Positions 6,233 to 12,098 of a DNA stretch of 12,098 nt are shown piece after piece (the first letter of the stretch is position 1; each line of letters opens with the position of its first letter). The notes beneath the pieces are model-generated. The model was not told the origin of the DNA. It was given only the letters and a program-made list of their open reading frames with translations, and did not search any database. Made by a program: the position numbers and the translations under genes. This DNA comes from Gemmatimonadales bacterium (GTDB lineage: Bacteria > Gemmatimonadota > Gemmatimonadetes > Gemmatimonadales > GWC2-71-9): the NCBI GenBank assembly GCA_030601605.1, contig JAUVTI010000042.1, forward strand, positions 1-12,098, read 5' to 3'.

Positions 6233-8695
6233 CTAGCGGAACATGGTGGTCTGCCGGAACATCCGGTCCGACAGCCGGGCTGCCCGTGTGGCCCGCGCTA
6301 GGGTGCGCGGGTCGATGGGTGGGGCGGTGCTGTCCTGCGCCTGCGCCGCGATGTACTCGGCGAATCCGGCGTACAAGATGGCGTACAGGGAGAGAATCCC
6401 CTCCGACGGCGGGTCGGGCCAACCACGGGGTCGGTTGCGGGCCGCGCTCTCGGGGTGGAACTCCTCGAACATCAGCTTCTCGGTCGGCTCGAGCGCGACC
6501 CAGCCGAGGGCCCGCAGCGGCACAACTTCGTCGGTCTGCTGGATAGAGTCCTGCACCAGCTTGCGGGCCAAGCCCTGGCCCAGCAGGTACGGGGTGAAGC
6601 CCAGGCCGTCCGGGATGCCACCCGTCGTGCGCGAGAAGTAGATCGGCCGCTTGCCGAGGTTGTCCTGGATGAGCTGCAGCGTCACGATGTCCGAGCGCTC
6701 GAGAAAGCGCGGCTCGATGACCGCTCGCAGATTCCCCATCACGAAGACGCTGCGCTCAGTCACCTGGTGGTACGGCGGCAGCACGTCGAGCTCCTCGTAG
6801 CTGAGCGACAGCGGAGACTCCGTGGGCGGCTCCCAGATCCTGTCGCGATAGAGGGAGATTGCGTTGCTGGTGTCGAAGGGGAACAGCTCGCGTCGCTTGA
6901 CCTGGCGCACGTGCCAGTCGGTGTTCGCCAGTGAGAGGTTCACGACGAGCACGTCGCGCCGCACGCCCTCCACTTCCTGCATGTACCACAGCGGGAACGT
7001 GTCGTTGTCTCCGGCCGTGATGAGGATGCCGTAGGGCTCCACCGACTGGAGCAGGTCCCACGCGAAGTCGCGGGGCATCCACTCGCCGGCGCGCGAAGCG
7101 GTGAGGTGGTTGCCCCAGACCGGAAACAGCGCGAGCAGGAGAACCGGCGCGGCCGCGTACCAGCTCTTCGTCTCGCTCAGCCAGCGCCGCAACGCTTGTG
7201 ACACCGAGACGAGCGCGGCGCCGAAGCCGAGCGCCACCCAGACGCCCCACAGCTGGAACGACGCGATGTAGAAGTAGTCACGCTCGCGTACCTCGCGCAG
7301 CAGGTTCTCGCTCGGCCGGATCGAGTAGCCGTACTTGAAGTCGAGGTAGAAGATCAGCAGAACGGTTACGGTGGCCATCAGGGCGGTCATTGCGATCGCG
7401 CCCCGCCTGTCCCGCTGCCACTGCCGCGTTGCGCCCAGCAGTCCGAGGGCGCCGAAGGCGAGCGCCGCGAACGCCCGCACCCGGGCGCCCCAGTCGTGGG
7501 CGTACTGCCACACGAAGTACTGCAGGTAGTTCGCGTATTGCCACAGCAGCTCCGCCTGGCGCGGGAACAGCGGCCCCTTCTGGTACTGCTCCCGGGCGAT
7601 CACGTCGATGAACGCCTGGGCCGCGACCGGCTCGCCTTCGTTGATGGCGGGGAAGTGCACCGCGCGCAGGCGCAGGAATGCCCACACGCTCACGCCGACC
7701 GCCACGACGCCTATCGAGACGAGTACGAGCCGCAGGTTCCCCGTGAGGTAGGCCAGCGTGAAGAGCGCTGCCAGCAGGACGAGCGCGCAAAGCAGGGGCA
7801 GCGCCTCCGGCCCGGGCCACGCGTTCGTGGCCATCCAGCCGGCCACGCCCGCCGTTCCGGCCGCGAACGAGATGCGCATGAGCGGGCTGGTGCGGAGCTT
7901 GAACACGGGCCAAAGGGCGCTGCCCAGGACGATCACGCTGGCCACGAGCTGCGTGGTTCGCTCGTGGTCCTTGGTCCAGTTGATGAAGAGAAGACCACCG
8001 ACGCCGGCGGCGGCGAAGAGTGCCGCCGCGCCCAGCAGCCGCTCCCATAGCTTGTCCCCTTCGGCCTCGGCGGCCTCCACGTACACGAGCACGGCCGGGA
8101 CCGCCAGCAGACCCATCAGGTGGTTGGTGGCGCTCAGCGCCACGAGATAGACGATCAGGATCAGCCAGTGGTCGCGCCGCTCCCCGGCCGGCTCGTCACC
8201 CCAGTGCACCGCCAGCCACAGAACGAGCGCGATCGAGAGCAGGCTCAGCGTGTACACCTTCTCGTTCACGACCGACTGGTTCCACACGGTGAACGAGGCT
8301 GCTCCCACCAGGACTCCCGCAAACGCCGCCCAGAGCCGGGCCCAGCGCGGCGCCGGCAGGATGTCTCTCAGGAAGCGCTCTGCCACCAGGAAGAGGAGCC
8401 CGGAGGCGCGCGCACTGGAGATTGCGGACAGGAGGTTGATGCGCAGTGCGTAGTGGCCCACGATGGGAATGAGGCCCCATATGTGCGCGAGCAGCACGAA
8501 CAGGGGGTTGCCCGGCGGGTGCGGGATGCCGAGCACCTTTGCCGCGGCGATGTACTCCGACGTATCCCAGAACTGTGTCGTGGGGGCGATGGTGAGGATG
8601 TAGAGCAGCAGAGTCGCGCCCGCGGCCGCAGCCGCAGCGAGGTACGGCGGTCGCTCTCTGGTGAGCGTCGGGGCACCGGCTGCGGTCACGGCCAC
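6233..8695 (-). CDS. DUF2723 / TMEM260-like GT-C protein O-mannosyltransferase
   Basis: The protein has 820 residues from a GTG at 8695. It is a polytopic membrane protein of the DUF2723 family, whose animal member TMEM260 is an O-mannosyltransferase (CAZy GT117). A first membrane helix (about 18-38) is followed by FWDTSEYIAAAKVLGIPHPP. D44 and E47 fall where GT-C enzymes keep their catalytic acidic residues, in the first periplasmic loop. About a dozen further helices run to ~550. A soluble C-terminal part carries the family signature ITAGDNDTFPLWYMQEVEGV followed by RRDVLVVNLSLANTDWHVRQ. The donor is expected to be a lipid-linked mannose, and the acceptors are exported proteins (family knowledge). 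AGAGG lies five bases before 8695. A second GTG at 8689 overlaps a small ORF stop as GTGA and is an alternative. The frame stays open to 8935 inside purH, but those 80 residues are Arg/Ser/Pro-rich antisense-like sequence and are excluded. It starts 67 bp after purH. Confidence 0.9.
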   Translation of the reverse strand: MAVTAAGAPTLTRERPPYLAAAAAAGATLLLYILTIAPTTQFWDTSEYIAAAKVLGIPHPPGNPLFVLLAHIWGLIPIVGHYALRINLLSAISSARASGLLFLVAERFLRDILPAPRWARLWAAFAGVLVGAASFTVWNQSVVNEKVYTLSLLSIALVLWLAVHWGDEPAGERRDHWLILIVYLVALSATNHLMGLLAVPAVLVYVEAAEAEGDKLWERLLGAAALFAAAGVGGLLFINWTKDHERTTQLVASVIVLGSALWPVFKLRTSPLMRISFAAGTAGVAGWMATNAWPGPEALPLLCALVLLAALFTLAYLTGNLRLVLVSIGVVAVGVSVWAFLRLRAVHFPAINEGEPVAAQAFIDVIAREQYQKGPLFPRQAELLWQYANYLQYFVWQYAHDWGARVRAFAALAFGALGLLGATRQWQRDRRGAIAMTALMATVTVLLIFYLDFKYGYSIRPSENLLREVRERDYFYIASFQLWGVWVALGFGAALVSVSQALRRWLSETKSWYAAAPVLLLALFPVWGNHLTASRAGEWMPRDFAWDLLQSVEPYGILITAGDNDTFPLWYMQEVEGVRRDVLVVNLSLANTDWHVRQVKRRELFPFDTSNAISLYRDRIWEPPTESPLSLSYEELDVLPPYHQVTERSVFVMGNLRAVIEPRFLERSDIVTLQLIQDNLGKRPIYFSRTTGGIPDGLGFTPYLLGQGLARKLVQDSIQQTDEVVPLRALGWVALEPTEKLMFEEFHPESAARNRPRGWPDPPSEGILSLYAILYAGFAEYIAAQAQDSTAPPIDPRTLARATRAARLSDRMFRQTTMFR

Positions 8696-8757
8696 ACGTA
8701 CCTCTCGCGCACGGCGTTGTTGCTGTCGCCGAGTCGTTCGGTGTTGGGGAACGGCAA
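8686..8757 (-). CDS. Possible 23-aa ORF between purH and the DUF2723 gene
   Basis: The 67-base gap between purH and the DUF2723 gene reads openly in a third frame: TTG start at 8757, then PFPNTERLGDSNNAVRERYV, WP and TGA at 8686-8688. Counted by hand over 25 codons, GC by codon position is about 56, 44 and 92 percent, strongly coding-like. Its TGA overlaps the alternative DUF2723 GTG (8689) as GTGA, a common translational-coupling arrangement. No ribosome binding site precedes the TTG, and the frame continues into purH, where it is clearly non-coding. It could be a leader peptide, a remnant tail or chance. Confidence 0.25.
   Translation of the reverse strand: MPFPNTERLGDSNNAVRERYVWP
8701..8705 (-). 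promoter_or_regulatory. Ribosome binding site deciding the DUF2723 start
   Basis: AGAGG on the - strand lies five bases before the GTG at 8695 and eleven before the GTG at 8689. This favours 8695 and argues against initiation far upstream inside purH. Confidence 0.45.
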
Positions 8758-8762
8758 CTGGA

Positions 8763-10292
8763 TCAGTGGCGGAACTGCCGGCGCCCGGTGAGCACCATCG
8801 CGATGTCGTGCGCGTCGGCCGCGGCGACCACCTCCTCATCGCGCACCGATCCACCCGGCTGGATGATGGCGGTGATGCCCACCTCGGCGGCCTGCTCCAC
8901 GCCGTCGGCGAATGGGAAGAAGGCGTCCGATGCAAGCACGGCGCCCTGGGTTTCGCGCCCTTCCTCCTTCGCCTTGTGCGCCGCGATGAAGGCCGCGTCC
9001 ACGCGGCTCATCTGGCCGGCTCCGATTCCGATGGCGGCCTCGTCCTTCGCGAGGAGAATCGCGTTGGACTTCACCGAGGCTACCGCCGCCCAGGCGAACC
9101 GCAGATCGCGCCACTCGGTCTCGCTGGGCTCACGCTTGGTCGCGATCTTCCACTCGGACTCGTCCGCGGACGCCACGCACCGGTCCTGCACGAGGAAGCC
9201 GCCGCGCACGCGCTTGAAGTCCAGTATGGGGCGGCTGTCCGCGAGCGGCAGCTCGACCACCCGCAGGTTCTTCTTCTTCTGGAATACCGCTACCGCGTCG
9301 TCGTGGAACCGCGGCGCAACCACTACCTCCACGAACAGATCGCGCATCGCCTCCGCAGTCGCCGCATCGACGATGGTGTTGAACGCGACGACGGAGCCGA
9401 ACGCGGACTTGGGATCGGTGGCCAGGGCACGGCGGTACGCGTCCTCCACAGATGTCCCGACCGCGATGCCGCATGGAGTGGTGTGCTTGATGACGGCGCA
9501 CGCAGGCCTGTCGGGCCACGGCTGGATCGCCGACACGGCACCCTCGATATCGAGCAGGTTGTTGAACGAGAGCTCCTTGCCGTGCAGTTGCCTGAGCTCG
9601 TCCACGCCGCGTCCCTCGCCGCTGGTGTACAGGGCCGCCCGCTGGTAGGGGTTCTCTCCGTAGCGTAGCGTCTGCTCGCGCTGGAGGGAGAGGCCAATCA
9701 TCTCGGGCAGGTCGTCGCTCTCCTTCGAGAGGAACTGCGCGATCGCCGCGTCGTAGGCAGCCGTGTGGCTGAAGACCTTGGCCGCGAGCTCGAGCCTGAG
9801 CTCGTGAGTGACCTGGTTCTTCTCCAGAAGCTCGAGCACCCAGTCGTAGTCGCGCGGGTCCACCACGGCGAGCACGTGGGTGTGGTTCTTCGCGGCGGAG
9901 CGGAGCATCGACGGCCCTCCGATGTCGATCTGCTCGACCGCCTCCTCCAGCTTCACGTTCCGCTTGCCGGCCGTCTCGCGGAACGGATAGAGGTTCACCG
10001 CCACGAGGTCGATCGGGCACATGCCGTGCGCCTCCAGCTGATCCATGTGCTCGCTGAGATCGCGGCGGGCGAGCAGCGCGGCGTGCACCGCAGGATGAAG
10101 CGTCTTCACACGCCCGTCCATGATCTCCGGGAACCCGGTGATCTGCTCGATGGCGGTGACCGCGATCCCCGCCTGCTGGAGCACGGTGGCGGTGCCGCCG
10201 GTCGATACGACCTCCCAGTCGAGCGCGACAAGGCCACGCGCGAACTGGGTCACTCCCCGCTTGTCGGAAACCGAGATCAGTGCCCGCGGCAC
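8763..10292 (-). CDS. purH: Bifunctional AICAR formyltransferase / IMP cyclohydrolase
   Basis: A 509-residue cytoplasmic enzyme catalysing the last two steps of de novo IMP synthesis: formylation of AICAR with 10-formyl-THF, then ring closure of FAICAR. The N-terminal cyclohydrolase (MGS-like) domain shows ALISVSDKRG, STGGTA (30-35) and FPEIMDGRVKTLHP (KTLHP at 63-67). The transformylase domain shows LRYGENPYQ (209-217), the catalytic K269-H270 in IKHTTPCG, DPKSAFG (293-299), KSNAILL, IGIGAGQMSRVD (421-432) and SDAFFPFADGVE. It ends in the normal FRH. The usual Asn of KHxNPCG is Thr (T272), and the second Gly of SAFGG is Ser. The length is typical for the family. The GTG start is backed by a strong TAAGGAGG four bases upstream. 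It lies 34 bp after purN, so purN-purH form one operon. Confidence 0.97.
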   Translation of the reverse strand: MPRALISVSDKRGVTQFARGLVALDWEVVSTGGTATVLQQAGIAVTAIEQITGFPEIMDGRVKTLHPAVHAALLARRDLSEHMDQLEAHGMCPIDLVAVNLYPFRETAGKRNVKLEEAVEQIDIGGPSMLRSAAKNHTHVLAVVDPRDYDWVLELLEKNQVTHELRLELAAKVFSHTAAYDAAIAQFLSKESDDLPEMIGLSLQREQTLRYGENPYQRAALYTSGEGRGVDELRQLHGKELSFNNLLDIEGAVSAIQPWPDRPACAVIKHTTPCGIAVGTSVEDAYRRALATDPKSAFGSVVAFNTIVDAATAEAMRDLFVEVVVAPRFHDDAVAVFQKKKNLRVVELPLADSRPILDFKRVRGGFLVQDRCVASADESEWKIATKREPSETEWRDLRFAWAAVASVKSNAILLAKDEAAIGIGAGQMSRVDAAFIAAHKAKEEGRETQGAVLASDAFFPFADGVEQAAEVGITAIIQPGGSVRDEEVVAAADAHDIAMVLTGRRQFRH

Positions 10293-10296
10293 CGTT

Positions 10297-10304
10297 CCTC
10301 CTTA
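10297..10304 (-). promoter_or_regulatory. Ribosome binding site for purH GTG start
   Basis: TAAGGAGG on the - strand is a near-perfect Shine-Dalgarno sequence four bases before the GTG at 10292. It fixes a non-ATG start for purH. Confidence 0.75.
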
Positions 10305-10326
10305 TTGGCTGCTGTTGCTCGAATCC

Positions 10327-10971
10327 TCACGCCGAAACCAGGGAGTCGGCCACACCATCATCCAAGGTGGACGACCCAAAGCCCCCATCTCTTCCCACGA
10401 GCCGCACCACTCGCCCCGCCCGCGCCGCGGCGAGAACCACGGCCGGCAGGAGCTGGTGCTCCACCTCGAGCACACGGGCCGCGAGCGTCTCTGGTGTATC
10501 GTCCGCGGCAACCGGGACGGGCCACTGCGCCACTATGGGCCCGCGATCGTACTCCGTCGTGACCACGTGAACGGTGGGTCCGGACACGGTGGCGCCGGAC
10601 GCCAGTACCGCCTCGTGCACCCGTCGCCCGTACATGCCCGGCCCGCCGAACGAGGGCAGCAGCGCCGGGTGGATGTTCAGCATGCGGCTCTCGAACGCCT
10701 CGACCACCGCTTCGGGCACGAGCTTGAGGTACCCGGCCAGGACGATGAGATCCACCTCGTGCGCTCGCAGCAGCGCCACTATCGCGGCGCCGTCACTCGG
10801 GTCCTCCAGTACTGCCGTGGCCACGCCCGCCTTGCGGGCCCGCTCCAGTGCGCCGGCATCGCTCTTGTTGCTGACGACCAGCACGACCTGTGCGGGCGCA
10901 GAGCCCCGACACGTATCCAGCAGCGCCTGGAGATTGGTGCCACCACCTGAGGCGAGAACGGCGACGAGCAT
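10327..10971 (-). CDS. purN: Phosphoribosylglycinamide formyltransferase (GAR transformylase 1)
   Basis: A 214-residue cytoplasmic enzyme that transfers the formyl group of 10-formyl-THF to GAR, the third step of purine synthesis. The glycine-rich ASGGGTNLQALL (7-18), VSNKSDAGALERA (33-45), IVLAGYLKLVP (76-86), NIHPALLPSFGG (99-110) and EYDRGPIVAQ (140-149) are all family motifs. The catalytic triad is N99, H101 and D142, equivalent to E. coli N106, H108 and D144. The insert GGPGMYGRRVHEAV resembles the Bacteroidota-type enzyme. About 20 residues after LVGRD (GGFGSSTLDDGVADS and following) look like a variable tail. No Shine-Dalgarno precedes the ATG, unlike purH; a promoter-like pair lies just upstream instead, so translation may be nearly leaderless or coupled to selA. 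Confidence 0.96.
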   Translation of the reverse strand: MLVAVLASGGGTNLQALLDTCRGSAPAQVVLVVSNKSDAGALERARKAGVATAVLEDPSDGAAIVALLRAHEVDLIVLAGYLKLVPEAVVEAFESRMLNIHPALLPSFGGPGMYGRRVHEAVLASGATVSGPTVHVVTTEYDRGPIVAQWPVPVAADDTPETLAARVLEVEHQLLPAVVLAAARAGRVVRLVGRDGGFGSSTLDDGVADSLVSA

Positions 10972-10980
10972 AGTGTGCGG

Positions 10981-11009
10981 AATCTGTCGCGGCGGACAGG
11001 CCTTGGCAA
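10981..11009 (-). promoter_or_regulatory. Possible promoter of purN-purH
   Basis: In the 68-base selA-purN gap, TTGCCA (11004-11009, 5 of 6 to TTGACA) and CAGATT (10981-10986, 3 of 6 to TATAAT) are separated by exactly 17 bases. The purN ATG lies only nine bases after the -10-like box, which would give an almost leaderless message. An inverted repeat CTGTC/GACAG (10984-10988 with 10995-10999) overlaps the pair and could be an operator. The match is moderate and untested. Confidence 0.3.
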
Positions 11010-11039
11010 TTCAGGTCGTCGCGCGCGTTGCCGCCGTCG

Positions 11040-12098
11040 TCACGCTTCCCGTTTCCCGCTTCCCGTTTCCCGAGCATTGGCCACGGCATCTGCCACGATG
11101 GGAATCTCGTCGTCGGCGAGCGTCCTCACGTCGAACACCACCCGGTCGTCCTGCGCCCTGGCTATCACGGGCGGCTCGTGCGCGCGCAGTCGCTCGAGAA
11201 ACGCGTCGCACGAGTCCACGTCCACGGACACCAGCGTAGTCGGAAGCTCGCAGCCGGGGAACGCTCCGCCGCCGACGGCCGAAGCTCCCGGCTCGGTGCG
11301 GCTCCCCTCGATGCGGCGGGCCAGCCGCCGGGCGCGCCGCTTGAGGAGCGCGGGCGCCGCGCTGACCATGGCCAGCGTCGGGATCTCGGCCACGGCGCGC
11401 TCGGTGTCGCGATACAGGGCGAGTGTGGCTTCGAGTGCGGCGAGCGTCATCTTGTCGGGTCGCAGCGCGCGGGCGAGCGGGCTTGAGGCCGCACGCTCCA
11501 CTATGTCCGCCGGACCAGCAATGATCCCGGCCTGCGGGCCGCCGAGCAGCTTGTCGCCGGAGAACACCGCGGTGGCCCCCGCCGAGACGCTGTCCTGCAC
11601 CATGGGCTCCCCCGTGAGCCCGTAGCCGTCGAGCCGCACCAGGAGGCCGCTTCCCACGTCGTGCACGACGGGGATGCCGCGTCCGCTCCCCAGCGCGACG
11701 AGGCCGGAGAGCCCCGCCTCAGTCACGAAGCCGGTGAGCTCGAAGTTCGAGCGGTGCACCTTGAGGATCAGCCGCGTGCGGGGGCTGACTGCCAGCTCGT
11801 AGTCCCTGAGCCGCGTGCGGTTCGTGGTGCCGACCTCCACCAGGATGCTTCCGCTCCTGGCGAGGATGTCGGGGATGCGGAACGCGCCCCCGATCTCGAC
11901 CAGCTCCCCGCGTGACACGATGGTCTCACCGCCCTCGGCGACGGCGCCCAGCAACAGGAACAGGGCGGATGCCGCGTTCACGGTGACCAGCGCGTCCTCG
12001 GCGCCGGTCAACTCGCACAGCAGCGCGCGGCAGTGGTCCTGCCGGGAGCCGCGCCTTCCGGTCTCGAGATCGAACTCCAGAGTGCTGTACCCCAGGGC
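11040..12098 (-). CDS. selA: L-seryl-tRNA(Sec) selenium transferase, N-terminus outside window
   Basis: These are the C-terminal 352 residues of SelA, the PLP-dependent homodecameric enzyme that converts seryl-tRNA(Sec) to selenocysteyl-tRNA(Sec) using selenophosphate. The frame is open to the right edge and begins ALGYSTLEFDLETGRRGSR, a SelA hallmark. About 110 N-terminal residues are therefore missing, judged from where E. coli Lys295 aligns. The PLP Lys is fragment residue 183 in FSGDKLLGGPQAG (codon 11550-11552), and HDVGSGLL (146-153) holds the PLP-ring Asp. RPDKMTLAALEATLALY is also typical. The usual NNNAAA near the cofactor reads VNAASA. The last residues, ETGSGKREA, are encoded by a heptamer tandem repeat. 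purN follows after 68 bp; selB, often next to selA, is not downstream here. Its presence implies that the cell makes selenoproteins. Confidence 0.95.
   Translation of the reverse strand, partial: ALGYSTLEFDLETGRRGSRQDHCRALLCELTGAEDALVTVNAASALFLLLGAVAEGGETIVSRGELVEIGGAFRIPDILARSGSILVEVGTTNRTRLRDYELAVSPRTRLILKVHRSNFELTGFVTEAGLSGLVALGSGRGIPVVHDVGSGLLVRLDGYGLTGEPMVQDSVSAGATAVFSGDKLLGGPQAGIIAGPADIVERAASSPLARALRPDKMTLAALEATLALYRDTERAVAEIPTLAMVSAAPALLKRRARRLARRIEGSRTEPGASAVGGGAFPGCELPTTLVSVDVDSCDAFLERLRAHEPPVIARAQDDRVVFDVRTLADDEIPIVADAVANARETGSGKREA
11044..11072. repeat. Heptamer tandem repeat at the 3' end of selA
   Basis: Four contiguous 7-base units plus one base: GCTTCCC (11044-11050), GTTTCCC (11051-11057), GCTTCCC (11058-11064), GTTTCCC (11065-11071), G. 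It can equally be read as two exact copies of a 14-mer. Read on the - strand it encodes the last codons of selA up to its TGA, which lies two bases beyond the array. Confidence 0.85.

Noticed and set aside
8686..8762. Remnant C-terminus of a SusD-like protein between purH and DUF2723
   Set aside because: LPFPNTERLGDSNN is only loosely reminiscent of SusD tails. The frame upstream is plainly PurH antiframe, and the match is too short to name a family.
8696..8935. 80-residue N-terminal extension of the DUF2723 protein, inside purH
   Set aside because: The extension overlaps the conserved PurH C-terminus and is Arg/Ser/Pro-rich without a signal or helix. A ribosome binding site supports initiation at 8695.
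8661..9668. 335-codon + strand frame opposite purH
   Set aside because: PurH on the - strand carries all catalytic motifs and is full length. The opposite frame is a mirror of its codon bias.
1..12098. CRISPR arrays, tRNA/rRNA genes, insertion sequences, phage or toxin-antitoxin genes
   Set aside because: No spaced direct repeats, cloverleaf-like segments, transposase motifs or terminal inverted repeats were found on reading both strands. All sizeable regions are accounted for by the genes listed.

Overview
The window is GC-rich (about two thirds by eye) and gene-dense. It carries one gene fragment on the + strand (glnS, 3' end) and seven confident genes on the - strand, the last of which (selA) runs off the right edge. 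An 889-residue TonB-dependent receptor with a signal peptide shows a Gram-negative cell with an outer membrane. The mix of Bacteroidota-like families (a TonB receptor with a carboxypeptidase-regulatory domain, DUF2723, DUF4153) with high GC, GTG starts, glutaminyl-tRNA synthetase and selA suggests Gemmatimonadota or a related soil/sediment phylum. That placement is inference from composition and family content, not a search.

Layout, left to right. 3-689 (+): C-terminal half of glutaminyl-tRNA synthetase; its stop codon overlaps the stop of the convergent gene. 686-1477 (-): a response-regulator-like protein made of an Arg/Glu-rich tail, a four-cysteine zinc ribbon and a receiver domain. 1550-3343 (-): a DUF4153 polytopic membrane protein. 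3379-6048 (-): the TonB-dependent receptor, 35 bp upstream of DUF4153 and probably co-transcribed with it. 6049-6232: an intergenic stretch holding a hairpin, a weak promoter-like pair and a coding-like small ORF that ends in the receptor's ribosome binding site. 6233-8695 (-): a DUF2723/TMEM260-like GT-C protein O-mannosyltransferase. 8763-10292 (-): purH. 10327-10971 (-): purN. 11040-12098 (-): selA, lacking its N-terminus.

Reading in the direction of transcription (right to left), selA, purN, purH, the mannosyltransferase, the receptor, DUF4153 and the regulator form one codirectional run. purN-purH supply the last one-carbon steps of IMP synthesis. selA makes selenocysteyl-tRNA. The mannosyltransferase, the receptor and the DUF4153 protein are all envelope proteins, so the left half may be a small envelope module, with the receptor as a possible glycosylation target (hypothesis).

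Most of the window is conserved housekeeping. The less ordinary points are the regulator's architecture, two coding-like short stretches flanking the DUF2723 gene, a heptamer tandem repeat that forms the end of selA, and the single in-frame TGA between DUF4153 and the regulator. No rRNA, tRNA, CRISPR array, insertion sequence or phage gene was seen.
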